Source: Hygrocybe punicea
Taxonomy: Eukaryota > Basidiomycota > Agaricomycetes > Agaricales > Hygrophoraceae
DNA length: 64,000 nucleotides
Assembly: GCA_963556145.1 (NCBI GenBank)
Contig: OY744470.1
Span: forward strand, 5,208,001 to 5,272,000
Reading direction: 5' to 3'
Made by a program: the position numbers and the translations under genes
Shown: piece after piece, positions 32,118 to 44,075 of the stretch
Layout of the letters: every line of letters begins with the position of its first letter
Position numbering within the stretch: the first letter of the stretch is position 1
The notes under the pieces: generated by a model
Databases searched by the model: none
What the model saw: the letters and a program-made list of their open reading frames with translations, nothing else
What the model was told of the DNA's origin: nothing

Positions 32118-34834
32118 ATGGCACTCCCATTCTCAATCCCAACTGATTTACCAAAATTGAAGGCCTCACCTCAATCGTCGTATTCAGTACCCAAGCACCT
32201 CAAGCTCTCAGATGATGTGCAGAATCACTTACAGGGCCACATGCAAGAGGTCGGCATTGATAAACATCGATTCAAGCACACGGTAGAGGAGCAAAGTGAG
32301 TTCATTGATTTTGCCCAGAATGTCTCAGATATGTATCGGAAACTCGCGTCAACTTGTAGATTCAGCATTCCAAATAATCACGAATCTTGGAATCCACATT
32401 CCCGATGAGAGTGACCGTGATGTACGGTCAAAACTTGCAATCCGACATAGTGAGCACAAGAAATGCGGACCTGGCAAGAAGTATACCCGATGGACTCGGC
32501 TTTACCAATGCCTGTGTGGAACAGATCACAAAAGTGGGCACAATGCGGCGAAAACTCGACAAACAGGCTGGGAGAATGTAGAGTGTTGGATGTATGCGCG
32601 GGTAATCACGACACACAATGAAAACGATCCGAAAAGTATGTGTCTAGTGATTCATCATTAAAATCCACTATAATATGGAGACAGACAAACAATTGATAGT
32701 CATTGACGAGGTCGCTGGCATGCTAGAGCACTCTGCGTTGTGCGATGGACTTTTGCTTATGGCTCAAAAGCCACGAATTGCACTGCATCCAGATTTGCGA
32801 GCATATGCACTTCAAATGATGCAAGAGAATTTAGTTCCAATCAATCAGATCCGAATCCTTTGCCGCAAGTGGGCCTCTGATCATTGGGGTGATTCACCTG
32901 GTGACTCACACTACCGGTACACGTTAACTCGGTACGAATCTACATCGCTATATCGAACGCTAGCTCGTGAAGCTGGAATGGCGCAACGGTCAGGGGCCGT
33001 TGGGAACCTGGAGAAGTGGTTTCGGTCGGACAATCCACAGCCGCCAACTACGCTTCTCACAGAGTCATGCATTTATTATCGACCTCTCGGCGATGATCTG
33101 AATGATCACTTTGTGCTAATCTTATCGACTCCAGAGCAGTGCCGAATGGCATGGAAATATGGGCACAAGAAACAGGTCCTTATGGACGGCACATTTGGTG
33201 TCTGTTCTGCCAAAGTTTTGGTGTTCATTCTCATGGTGATCGACGATCGAGGCGTTGGGATCCCTGTTGCGCTCATGTTATTCACAGCCTTGAAACAAGC
33301 AAAAGCGACACATGCATCATATGATGGAGAAATTTTGACGGAACTCCTTAGACGGTGGAAGGATGGGATGGGAGTGAACGAAGAAAAGGAAGCATTTGAA
33401 ATATGTGTTGGGAACACAGACAATGATACTCGCGAGCGAAAAGCACTACAAACGATTTGGCCGTCGATTCATCTTCTCCTGTGCTCTTTTCATATCTGGC
33501 AATCCTGGCGCAATGGGCTAAACCGCTACTTGAGAGTCATTCCGAAAGGCCCTGAACGTCAAGAGGTCCGAATGCGTCTTGGGTCACTGCTCATGTGTTT
33601 GCTCAAAAAGACCACCGAATATCGAGATGCTGTCGCAGCATACAATGAAGAAGTTGCGCATTTTCGTGCACTCGGAGGTCGAGGAAGTAGCACACTTGCC
33701 AAAAAGCAGTCGAACGGTGGACTGGCCTTTTTAACCTACCTGCAAACGTACCTTTCGCTACCCAGTTTCTGGTTGTCATGGTCGAAAGCTGGTGCAATCG
33801 AGGCAGCACATAGACTTGGCGTCCCTATTCACAAAATTTCACGTACCACAAATCACCTGGAGTTGTTTAATGGGCGGATGAAGGCGAAATACTATGCTGC
33901 ATACATGCGATCAGGATGGCTGCCACGAGTGGATGTATGGTGCCTCACAATGGTCACTCGTGTTTTAGCTGATTTTTTTGCTGAGTACACTGAATGGAGA
34001 AAGCAGACAGACTATTTTGAAGACATGTGGAATGCAGCTTGCACTGATCATGATCAATCCGACAATTCAACATCTCTAATTCCACAACGTTGGCAGTTGC
34101 AAATGGTGGCTGATGCGAACATTGCAGTTGACGAACTATCAACAGAAGTCGAGAAATCGTTCTTGCAGCAGCTTGAAGAAGACAACTACGATGACAAGCA
34201 TGAGGAGGATGAAGACGACAACAGTGTAGCATGTGATGGAGACGAAATCGATCTCACCATACATCTCGAGGCTCAACACTGGCAGGTGCCGTCCTCACCC
34301 AGCCTCAACATGTGCGATCGTGCCATGGATTCAAGCATGATCATAAAGGATCTTCCCGTCAATCCTTTATTAGAATTCATGCCCTACGATAGTGATCAGC
34401 CCAGCCCACTTTCAACTGACATCCTCGACATCGACTTGATTTCGCTACCAGTACTGGAAATTGGTGGCAACATTCCGGTCTCGAATGCTGCGGTTACTGC
34501 ATATCAAGAGCTCGTTTTAGCAGAAGATGACCTGGCCAACCGAATACGCACATTCCTTCACCTTTCAACAGACCATTCAGCACATGACATTGTCACGCCG
34601 CATATTAGTCCAAGGCTCAAATTACAGATACCAGAGTGGACACCGTCATCCGAATCTGCCATTTTACCTCAAGAAGTTCCCGCAAATCGTGGGCCATCGA
34701 TTTCCCCTCCACTTGTATTGCCACTTAGCTTGGACTCAGAAACGGACTCAGAAGAGCCACTTCGAGTAGTGACCAATAGAGCATTTTCGCCACAGTTGAA
34801 ATCACGTCGACTTCAATCATACAGTATTCGATAG
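32118..34834 (+). CDS. MULE (Mutator-like) transposase, nearly complete, one apparent frameshift
   Basis: The first frame (from 32,118) runs to WNPH near 32,400. A second frame continues IPDESDRDVRSKLAIRHSEH, with YQCLCGTDH...C resembling a zinc-binding DNA-recognition domain. An intron at 32,636-32,684 (GTATGT...GACAG) joins to a 719-aa frame ending at 34,834. Catalytic landmarks: GHKKQVLMDGTFGVCSAK (first acidic residue), GNTDNDTRERKALQ, then CSFHIWQSWRNGLNRYL (MULE-type C-x-H motif), and TNHLELFNGRMK (final acidic residue). The C-terminus is acidic and Ser/Pro-rich. The change of frame at about 32,400 is a one-base shift or a very short intron. I found no terminal inverted repeats or 9-bp target duplication, so the element's ends are unknown. 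Confidence 0.8.
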
Positions 34835-34914
34835 ACATATGTTTGTAAATGCCCTTCATATTGCTACGTAATCGTTAATCAATGTTCTTAAAATGGCCAG
34901 TTCCAACTATCCCG

Positions 34915-35660
34915 AAAACGATTTTCTTTTTAGTGGTGAGCGGTGAGCGGTGGGATGTGGGCAGGTGCACAGTGTGTGGTGAACGGTGAACGGTGAGTGG
35001 CGGATGCGGGTCACAGAATCACCACGGGTCACTACCCGCGACTTTTTGGTGGTGTTGGGCATGATCCATTGCGTGCTGCACCACCTGTTACCTCGTGAAC
35101 GCAACGCCGACGTCAATAGACATGGCTGTGCGTGTCCGCGAGGTTGAATGGGGGTTTCAGCCTGCATCACGGCCCTCTGCTGACTCCCTGTTGGCGCCAT
35201 GTGTCTCGATAGTTCACATGAACGCGTCGACGTGTGTGCATTTGTGTTTGCGTTTGCGTTGATGCTGGCGAGGGCCATGGCCACGGTGAGGGGTGTGGGT
35301 GGTGCCTGTGTGTGGGCACAAGCGCCTGTTGTTGCCATCGTTGTAATTAAGTTTTTAGTAGAAACTAAACATAAAAAGACATGAAAAATGTACCTAAAGC
35401 AGTGGGAGTGGAAGCACCAGGGATGTGGGCTGTGTGGTGGACAGTGGATGGTGGACGGTGGACGGTGAGCTATGTGGTGGATGGACAGTGGACGGTGGAT
35501 GGTGGACGGTGAGCTATGGGATGTGTGGTGGTTGGATGTGGGCTGTGTGGTGGACAGTGGACGGTGGACGGTGAGCTATGTGGTGGATGGACGGTGGACG
35601 GTGGATGGTGGACGGTGAGCTATGGGATGTGTGGTGGTTGGGCGGTGGAGGTAAATAGCT
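34915..35660. mobile_element. Palindrome-bearing minisatellite element (copy d)
   Basis: It starts TAGTGGTGAGCGGTGAGCGG at about 34,932, has tandem GGTGAACGGTGA words, the palindrome at 35,091-35,143, and then a GTGGACGGTGGATGGTGGACGG array from about 35,430 to 35,645. The plan matches the other palindrome elements, but no complementary right end was found. Open frames here are array artefacts. Confidence 0.45.
35091..35143. repeat. 53-bp dispersed palindrome, copy d
   Basis: CCTCG 35,091-35,095, TCAATAGA 35,113-35,120 (one centre base changed) and CGAGG 35,139-35,143. It is closest to copy f (51,719-51,771). Confidence 0.8.
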
Positions 35661-36224
35661 TGTCACATCACGTGTCACGTGTTGGGTGGTGCAGGTTGAA
35701 AATCCAGTTCAGTTGGATGGATTTCGAGGTACCCATGCATCCCTATCCATATGATAGGTTGATGCAGACATGGGATTGGGGTATGGCGGTGTTGGAGGGC
35801 CGGGGACCATATTACAAGACAGAAGTGCCGATGAAGCGGTTGGAGGGGAAAGCTGGGCAAGGTTCTGATTCGGTGACTGAGCCAGAAACCGAGCCAGAGG
35901 AATAGGCCGACCACCACGCAGAAAATTATAACTCATTGTTATTGAATGTTGCAGTGTTTACTTTGCAGCTTTCAATGAATGAATGTCATTTTAAACTGCG
36001 AGATTCTTGGTGTAATCCACACCACTCCCAAGATGAGTTCCAACCTATTGAGAATATGTCCTGCCGTTGTGGTTTTGTATTGCTGTCAAATGCAAGGGAA
36101 ACATACCGCTCAGATTCTACAGCCCATTCTGTGGCCGGTCTGGTTTGCACGCGTGACTTGCTGAGTCACACTTTCTTCTTGCACTAGTAGCAATATTCCG
36201 AGTCCCACAACCACAAGCACACCT

Positions 36225-36617
36225 ATGTCTCACTCTTCTAGTAGCACTTCAATGCCGACTCAGATTATCACCGCGGAAGTCGAGGCGCCATCACTGCTAT
36301 TCGCCACTTTGACCCAAAACCCAGCCACCAATGCTGCCATCCCTGAACTTTCTCCACTACCACTCCAGCGTCGATTGCTCCCTGATGAAGGCAACACTAT
36401 GTCCCACTCTCCTAACACTTCAATGCCGACTCAGATTATCACCGCGGAAGTCGAGCCGCCGTTACTTCTACTCGCCACTTCAACCCAAAACCCAGCTGCC
36501 AACACTGCCATCCCTGAACTTTCTCCACTACTACTCCCACATCGATTGCTCCCTGATGAAGGCAACGGTGATGGTGATGGCTTCGTCATTGGGTCTGGAG
36601 CAGACCCAAACCAGTGA
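36225..36617 (+). CDS. Hypothetical Ser/Pro-rich protein made of two tandem repeats, 130 aa
   Basis: The frame consists of two direct repeats of about 58 residues. Each runs MSHS...TSMPTQIITAEVE, QNPA, AIPELSPL and RLLPDEGN. The second copy starts about 175 bp after the first and differs at several positions. A short Gly/Asp tail follows. The recent duplication keeps the frame, which weakly supports coding. Upstream, 35,700-35,905 has an open frame (FEVPMHPYPYDRLMQTWDWG) that might be part of the same transcript. Function unknown. Confidence 0.35.
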   Translation: MSHSSSSTSMPTQIITAEVEAPSLLFATLTQNPATNAAIPELSPLPLQRRLLPDEGNTMSHSPNTSMPTQIITAEVEPPLLLLATSTQNPAANTAIPELSPLLLPHRLLPDEGNGDGDGFVIGSGADPNQ

Positions 36618-36984
36618 TGACGATGGAGGAAATCAGTATTGAGCGACCGAACGTGTGAAATGACATGTACTGGTGAGATTTTTGCCCTTCTTTGCCCTCC
36701 AAATCAGTTGGATGACGATTTTAAGGTAATGTTAGTGAAGTGGAGAACGTAGGAGGGGCGGTGGGGGACAGATGACCCTTGTCTATGTCCATGTGTAAAT
36801 TCTTCAGTATGCAACTCGTCTTTGGCTTCGTTTTGGCTTCGTCGTGCTTTTGGTTCATCATCTTGATTGATATTCCTCGATTGATCATTCTCGATCGGAC
36901 TAAATACCCCGCACATGTTTTGTTATATAATTCAAACCTTACTTTTTTCGTCACCGTCACGATTCCAAAGAGGTAAATGTATTA

Positions 36985-38764
36985 AAAATTTGACAAAATA
37001 TTTACGACGAACAGTGTTGCGCCCGATATCAACTGTAAATTGGATATAAAGAAAAATAACGAGAATAATGATTTATTAATCACCTTCATGCGTTCACGAA
37101 TAGCCCACTGCTTTCCACTTTTTGTACTGGGAGGGGAAACCAAGCACTGAAATATTATCAGTGATTTGAATATCAGGAGACAAAAGGAAACATACATCAC
37201 TCGGCATGCAATATCAATGCAATGTTGTAAAAGATAACTCTTCTGGTCTGGTCGAGCCAACATCAAAGTCAAATTGTTTTTGAGACAGTAATACTGCCCT
37301 CCATAGACAGGGTCATTGAAATTGAGTATCAACTGGACGCCTGTGGCCCATTGATCTATAACACATTTCAACTGTGAACTCATAGTAAACATATTGAAAT
37401 ATAAATGGCAGAAAATTTACTGCAACCCCTGCGAAAGGAAGAATATTCATTGAAACCCCCATAACATATTCCCAAGGAAACTGGTTGGCCAATGATTTAC
37501 GACGGGCATACCAAAATTGGGTAATGAGAGCTTCAATAATGGGATGACAGAACCACATCCATTTTCCCTGGAACCATTTGAAGTTAGCATATATGTTTGT
37601 TTGTCATCTGATACTTACATCCTCATTTCGTGGTCCACGAACCCATTGGCCCTCTGTGATGAAATACGCGACACAACGCTTAATAAATTCCTTCTTTTGT
37701 GCTGCGGAATAACCTGCATCTGTCGGAGAAAAGATATCATAGTAAATTGCAAAAATTTTATCCACGCATGTCTTCAGCTCCCCTCGCATTGTTGAATGGT
37801 TGTGAGCAATCTACACAAGCAAGTTAGAGTGGTTGTTTCACGATAAGGCATCAACTTGCCATCTGGATGACCTTGGGTGGAAAAGTTGGCACTGACCGCA
37901 TTCATGAGATAGTGCCAAGAAAATATTATTGAACTCACTCGGCTTGGTCCTCAACACAGAGGCCATATACAGGCTAATCAGAATTATTTCTGCCTTCGTA
38001 TCTGCAAGATCAGAGACCGGGAAGGCGCAATAGTGGGAAATCCAGTCTCGTAGTTTTAATTTTGCATCCTTGTATAACTGCTTCTCATCTTCCTCGTAGA
38101 ATCCCATTTGGCCAGGTTTCGCACTGGATCCTGGCACCTTTTTAGAATTGCACACTGTACAGGTGTGTTTCTTGGTCGGGATTGGGGCGGAAACAGGTCC
38201 TTCAAAATGCTGTGCTTGAACCACACGTGTGGATTCCCTGCCATCGGCTGAACAACCTGGGGCAGCAGGGTACATGTTAGCAAAAGAAATGCCTTGAGGC
38301 GCCATCAGGTTGGGTTGCTGGTAATTTATAACATTGGTGGATCAGCTAGGCTTGGCAGCGATGGAAGGGATAAACTCATTAGCAGAAGAATCTTGATGCG
38401 CCATCGGATGGGGTTGCTGGTAGATTGTTACATCGGTGGATTGGCTGGGTCCGACAGCGGGGTACTCATTAGCAGAAGAAAGGCCTGGATGCACCATCTT
38501 CAGCATTGGATTGGGTTGCCGGTAACCCATTATACCGGCAGATTGGCTGGGCTGGGTGGGGTACAGCTGGTTAACCAAAGAAAATCCTTGGTTGGGTTGC
38601 CGGTAGCTTGTTACATTGGCGGATTGGCTGGGCTGGGGAGCGAGCTGGTTAGCCGGAAATCCTTGATGCACCATCTGCAGCATCAGGTTCGGTTGCCAGT
38701 AACTCGTTACATTGGCAGATTGGGGAGCAAGGTATGGGATAGGCTGGTGAGCTGAAAAGCCTGG
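36985..38764 (-). pseudogene. DUF6532-like gene with N-terminal tandem repeats; broken
   Basis: From 38,764 downwards, about 39-residue repeats (YxQPN...LQMVHPG...PSQSxxV) are read. Next come CTVCNSKKVPGSSAKPGQMG, AKLKLRDWISHYCAFPVS, HNHSTMRGELKTCVDKIFAI, FIKRCVAYFITEGQW, FCHPIIEALITQFW and VYGGQYY. The order fits the fungal DUF6532 family (function unknown). One intron (37,859-37,811) has a GC donor (GCAAGT). A TGA interrupts the repeat region near 38,340, and a 9.5-kb LTR element begins at 38,765. The repeats continue beyond it at 48,304-48,870, so they were one gene before the insertion. Confidence 0.6.
38294..38764 (-). repeat. About 117-bp tandem repeats coding for the gene's N-terminus (part 1)
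   Basis: Units run GCACCATCTGCAG..., GGTTGGGTTGC..., GATTGGCTGGGC... on the + strand, and continue at 48,304-48,870 on the other side of the LTR element. Both parts read as QPN-x-L-x-MVHPG repeats on the minus strand. Confidence 0.7.
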
Positions 38765-39647
38765 TGTAGAGGGTCGACGTCCCTCTGAGTCCGTATCCTC
38801 GATATATCACGAATCCGGACAAAGCTGATGCCTCTATTCAACTCCCATTCGAACCCAATGTAACCCGACGCAACCCGACGTGACTGATGTAACCTGACAC
38901 ATGCCACCTTGTCACGGCCGCTTTTGGACCAAATCTGGCAGCCTCAGAAGCCCCAGAGTTCTAATTATAGGAGATGGATCTCATCGGACTCGATCCCCAA
39001 CTTCGGACTTGCCTTATATACCCATCCCCTTGTCCCTTCGGAGATATATGTGAGATTTCAGATCTTTTTCTTGGATATTCCTTTTCCCCTCCATTTTCCT
39101 GTCTATGTCGCTTTGCAACCCCCCTTTTCACATCCCCATTCCATCTTCTCTTTGTAGTTTCTATCGGCCGAAATAGACATGTCCAAAAGTAGACTACACA
39201 CACATGTACTATAAAAATGGTCCCCAATGACCGTACAAAAAAAAAGAGATACCCTTAGTCCCTGTGTCCCTATAGTCAGAATCCTTTTAATCCCTTCAAA
39301 TGCTCGTCCATGTAGACCCTTAGCTTTTATAGTCCACTTCGTCGTCTTTATCGTTGTTCCCGTATATTCGTTCATTGTTTCCGACCCAACCTGACCCAAC
39401 CCACCATACCCGACATCGTTGGCATCGTCGGGTTCATCGTTATTTATCCACTTTCATTCTGTTCATCGCCAGATTTATTGTTATTTGTCCAGTTTTATGC
39501 GGTGGCTTTATTTTACTTCCACTTCCATTTCCTTTACTACTATCCCCAACACTAATTATCCACAGTCACTTCTACACTGACACCCCTCTGGTTAGGATCA
39601 TTCTTTCTTCTTTATTGTTCCAAAGCCACCCCGAACCTGCATTTACA
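38765..39647 (+). repeat. Left LTR of the 9.5-kb element
   Basis: 883 bp, TGTAGAGGG...TTTACA. It contains a TATATAC promoter-like motif near 39,015 and a TATAAAAATGG word near 39,210. Nearly identical to 47,424-48,303. Confidence 0.85.
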
Positions 39648-40869
39648 TCTGGAGCCCACCATGAGGATAATTCAGTGTCAAGAAACATTCATTCCATAGT
39701 CCTTCTTTTCCTTTTGTCATCTCGAAACAAGCCCTGCCATGGTACTCTACACATCCAACACCCGTTTCCCGACCTCTTTACATCCGACATCCGATGCCTC
39801 GACAATCCAATCGCCAACTATCGCACCATCATTTGGGTTTGATTCTATTAATATCTTCTCTTCTTTTTATGACCACAACTGTCTAGTTTCATGTACAAAC
39901 TCGAACCCGCTCTTGTGCCGCCCAATCCAACGGCCGCTTACCGCTTTAGGAAACTTGCACAGCCACGACCTGATACCCTCGTTTGTCTACTCGACGTCTC
40001 GATCCTCGTCACATCCACCCCCACATTTGTTTTACAACCCCAACACGCTCAGAAACCCACGCCCCACCGTTTCTGGTCAAAAATCCGCACCTGGAAGGCC
40101 CCAAAATGGCCCCAGTGACCGTGACCAACAACAACCATGTCACTCACGAAACACAGAAGAACGGAGCCATGAAGCAGACAGAAAACGCACACCGTGCAAC
40201 AGGTTTAGCCTGTGCACTCACATGTATGCCCCTCATTGCCGTTTCCACGGTAACCATGCAGGAAAAACGCATTCAAACGCGGTTTTCGACGCGTCCAACC
40301 GTTTCCGCCCCTGTTTGGCCCCCAGTTGGCCCACTGTTCTTGTCTATGGCCTCATCGTTGTCTCCAGAGGCAAGCCCGGCCCCGTCTCCAACCTTTGAAC
40401 CGAAGCCGTCCACAGAAAAACGCGTCCGCACACGCCCAACCCCGTTTTCGAAGCTTCCCACCATTTCACCCCCGTTTCGTCTGCAGTCCACGTCTACAGC
40501 CTCGCTGTCATCCCCAGAAGCAAATCATGACACGGCCCCATCATTTGAACATGCACCGTCCCAAGAACAATGCGTCCACACACAAAGTGATCCACCTGTC
40601 CCGTTTCCCCCCGGGATGACCCCCGTTTTGCGTCTACACCCTCGACGTCATCCCCAGAAGCGATCCTTGACATGGCCCCACCATCTACGCCCGTGCCGTC
40701 ACCAGAAAGCCACGCCAATGCATAGCAAAACCTCATTCTCGACCAGTCCCAGTGTGTCTGCCTCCATTTCGCCCCCATTTCACCCCGCGTTCGCATCTAC
40801 GGACTCGCCATCGCCCCCCTTCGGATACACACAAGCCCTCACGAGTTGTCCTCACCATTATCGAGCCCC

Positions 40870-41600
40870 CAATGCGTTGCCACATCATCTCGCCCCATGC
40901 ACCCGCGTACTTGACATCCTCGGCCACTCACGTCTTTGTTGGATGACCTGCCACCTCATACAACATCCCAGAGCCCCACAGGACCACTCCCGGGTCCGTG
41001 CAAGCTGCCTCTGTCGTGTTCGAGCCCCCAACATTGTGCCATGTCAACCCGCCTCATGCACCCACCTATATGACATCCCCGACCGCTCATGTTGGACCCA
41101 TCCACTGCCTCGTACTGCATCCCAGCACCCCACAGCATCCTTCGCGAGACCTCACAAGCTGTCTTCGCCGTTATCAAGTCCCCACGCCGTGCCACGTCAC
41201 TCCGCTTCGTGCCTCAGCCAATACGACATCTCCAGCTGCTCACGCCCTCGTTGAACCTTCCCGTCACCTCGCACCGCTTCCTACGACCCTACGACCCCAG
41301 TCGCAAGCCCTCATTTGCTGTCCTCACCGTTATTGAGCCTCCACATGTGTCCCAAGTCAACCCACCTCATGCACCCACCTATACGACATCCCTGGCCACT
41401 CACGTTGGACCCATCCGCCGCCTCGTACAGCCTCCCAGAGCCCTACACCATCGTTCACGAGCAAGTACAAGCCGTCCTCATTGTTATTGAGCCCTTAACG
41501 CTGTGCCACGTCATCCCACCCATGCACCCGACTATACGACCTCCCTGGCCTCTCACGCATCCGTTGAACCACCCACCGCCTCGTACCCATGTTCCCGTAC
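40870..41600. repeat. About 155-bp degenerate tandem repeats inside the LTR element
   Basis: The phrase CC(A/G)CCTCATGCACCCACCTAT, then TCACGTTGGACCCATCC and CCTCGTACAGC-type words, recurs with spacings near 150-160 bp at about 40,900, 41,055, 41,210, 41,370 and 41,525. The repeat explains the long Pro/His-rich frames. Confidence 0.6.
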
Positions 41601-42691
41601 CCAGCACTGATGACCATCACGACCATAAGTCTCTACACCCACGTTCATGCCCCCACGCCTCTGTGTGACCCCTTTCCCATCCCAAACGACTCCACTCTCG
41701 CCCCTCGTCATCCCACGCAAGCGGCCACATCACCCCCCGTCAACCTCCATTCTCGACTCCCAGCCATCCCCATCCTTGTCCACTCCCCTTCGACCACCTA
41801 CGCCCTCGACCAACCCCATGATGCCCTTCAAGTCCATTCACAAGCCCAAACGAAGCCCCCGTTGAGTTGCGCCCGTGAAACCATGACCACCGGCTGCTCA
41901 AACCCACTCCCAAACCCAATGAACCTTTGTCAAAATCCCCATGCATCTATCCGCCATGAAAGTATCACGAAAAAGCCACCCATATCACGTTGTCTCATCC
42001 CCCACGTCATCCGCCCCCGTCTCCAACATCACCCTACACCATACCCCCAACCTCGATCACCTGTCTCCCGCCCCCCAGCCTCCCTCAACCTCGACCCCAC
42101 GCAACTATGTCACGCAACCCCACGTTCCACCCCCAATCTGCCCACATCACCCACCTCTGTCACCCAATGTCGCCCTATCCCGTACCCGCTTCCCTTGACC
42201 ACCCATTTCCCGCTTCCCCGTCCTCTCGCACCCTCGAATGACCTCATGCAACCACGATCCATGTCACGCCACACCACGTTCCATCATATCCACCCACATC
42301 ATCCGCCTCCCAACGTCGCCCTATGCCATACCACCACACCCGACCACTCGTCTACCGCTCTTTCGACCTATTGCCACTGTGAACAGCCCTACGAAGCCAC
42401 AGTCAACACCACGCAGCCCCATGTTTGCCTCCGTCACCCCAAACATGAGTCCCTCCACTAGTCAAGACACCCACATTGTCGGATCCACCACCCGGATTGT
42501 AGTGTTGCCGAAGTTCAGTTCGGTCCGGTTCCGAGCCTTTTTGGCGGAACCGCAAACTGAACTTCGGGTCTGGTTTGGTGCATGGCCAAACCTGGACCCA
42601 GACGGCATTGAACCGTCTCGCTGCGTTCGGTCTGGGTTCAGACGTGGTCTGAACCCAGACCGAGGTTGGCTCGCCCCGTGAGCTCCGTTCT

Positions 42692-42743
42692 CCTCGCGAA
42701 TGGCAGGCACGTATCAATTGATACGGCGCTACACTTTGCGAGG
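42692..42743. repeat. 52-bp dispersed palindrome, copy e
   Basis: CCTCG 42,692-42,696, TCAATTGA 42,714-42,721 (extended to GTATCAATTGATAC) and CGAGG 42,739-42,743 are exactly symmetric. It lies between the left subterminal field and the triplet array. Confidence 0.88.
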
Positions 42744-42769
42744 TAGTTGGGCTGCGGGGGAGCTGTCCG

Positions 42770-43200
42770 GTGCTGCTGCTGCTGCTGCTGCCGTCGTGTT
42801 GCTGCTGTTGCTGCGGCCGTTGGCGTTGTTGCTGCTGCTGCTGCCGCTGCCGTTGCTGCCATTGCTGCTGTTGCTGCTGCTGCCATTGCCGTGGCGTTGC
42901 TGCCATTGCCGTGGCATTGCTGCTGTTGCCGCCATTGCCACTGTTGCCGCCGTTGCTGCTGCTGCCGTCACTGCTGCCATCGTTGCTGCCGTCATTGCTG
43001 CCACTGCCGGCACTGCTCCTGCTGCCATCGCCGTTGCTGCTGCCACTGCTGCCGCTGCTGTCGTGGCCATTGCTGCTGCTGCTGCCGTTGCCATTGCCGT
43101 TGCCACTGCTGCTGCTGCTGCTGGCCGTCGTGGTTGTCGTTGCCGTTGTTGTTGCCGCCGCTGGTGGTGGTGGTGGTGGTGGTGGTGGTGGTGGTGGTGT
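42770..43200. repeat. CTG/CCG then GGT triplet array
   Basis: GCTGCTGCTGCCGTTGC-type triplets run for about 370 bp and end in a (GGT)n tract at about 43,163-43,197. All frames are open, so overlapping poly-Leu, poly-Ala, poly-Ser and poly-Gln frames here are not genes. Confidence 0.9.
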
Positions 43201-44075
43201 TGCAGCTGTCGCGCGTCCGTTGGCATTGGGTTGGCATTGGCATCCATCTTGTGCCAAGATGGGTGGCCGCGACGTGGTCGCGGTCGAGTTCCCTGTCGCA
43301 AATGACATTAGTAAAGTTAAGAAAAGCTTGAAACTGACCTTCGCGTTGAGTGTTGATGTTGTGTTGTGTGTTGATGTTGTGTTGCGTGAAAGCTACACGG
43401 TCATGGCCGGTCACATGATACCATTTAACACGAAATAGTAAGTCAAGAAATACGAAAAACAAATGAAATAAATACCGTAAAAATAGCTGCGTTCGCAGTT
43501 TGGACGCGGTTTGGAGCCGTTCAGGAAATCCGGCGGGCCTTGAAACCCGGAACTGAACCCACGGTCCGGTTCAGCACTTGGCTGAACTTAGACTGAACCT
43601 CGGGTTCGGTTTGGGGTTTGAACCGGGTTCGGCTAGGTTCGGAACCGAACTACGGCAACACTACCGGATTGGCTAGATCACGTCAAAAGGCACCCGAAGC
43701 ACAGACCCAACATATCACCACCACCGCATTTCAACAAAGCCAACACCTGACTATGAACCCGGACGCGTTCCCAACGATCCCGCGGCATCCGGTTCTGGTT
43801 CTGGCTCAATTCTAGCATTTGGTTCTGGTTCTGGTTTCACAACCCGTACCCGCCACCTTCGCACCCCCATACCCACTTAACCCAACCCTACGAAAACCCC
43901 AACACCGTCCATCGGCATAAGAATTATATACATAGATAGTTTAAATACATAAAAAGAAAGAAAAATGTCAGAGATAAAAGATATACACTCATTCCCGACA
44001 CACCCGGCACCTGCATAATCCACCTGATGTACCCAACACACCCGCTTATGAACCCGCCGCACCCAATGTACCCGC

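Larger units (their letters stand above)
42500..43663. mobile_element. 1164-bp hAT-type non-autonomous element with perfect 8-bp target duplication (copy e)
   Basis: The left end is TAGTGTTGCCGAAGTTC and the right end, complemented, is TAGTGTTGCCGTAGTTC. Flanks CCGGATTG at 42,492-42,499 and 43,664-43,671 are identical. Inside each end lies a field of GAACC/GGTTC words. Between them are the 52-bp palindrome (42,692-42,743) and a CTG/CCG/GGT triplet array (about 42,770-43,200). There is no transposase. The long frames through the array encode only single-residue runs. This is the best-defined member of the palindrome-element family in the window. Confidence 0.9.

Noticed and set aside
42700..43438. 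Long poly-Leu, poly-Ala, poly-Ser and poly-Gln frames on both strands
   Set aside because: They are translations of a triplet array inside a non-coding element.
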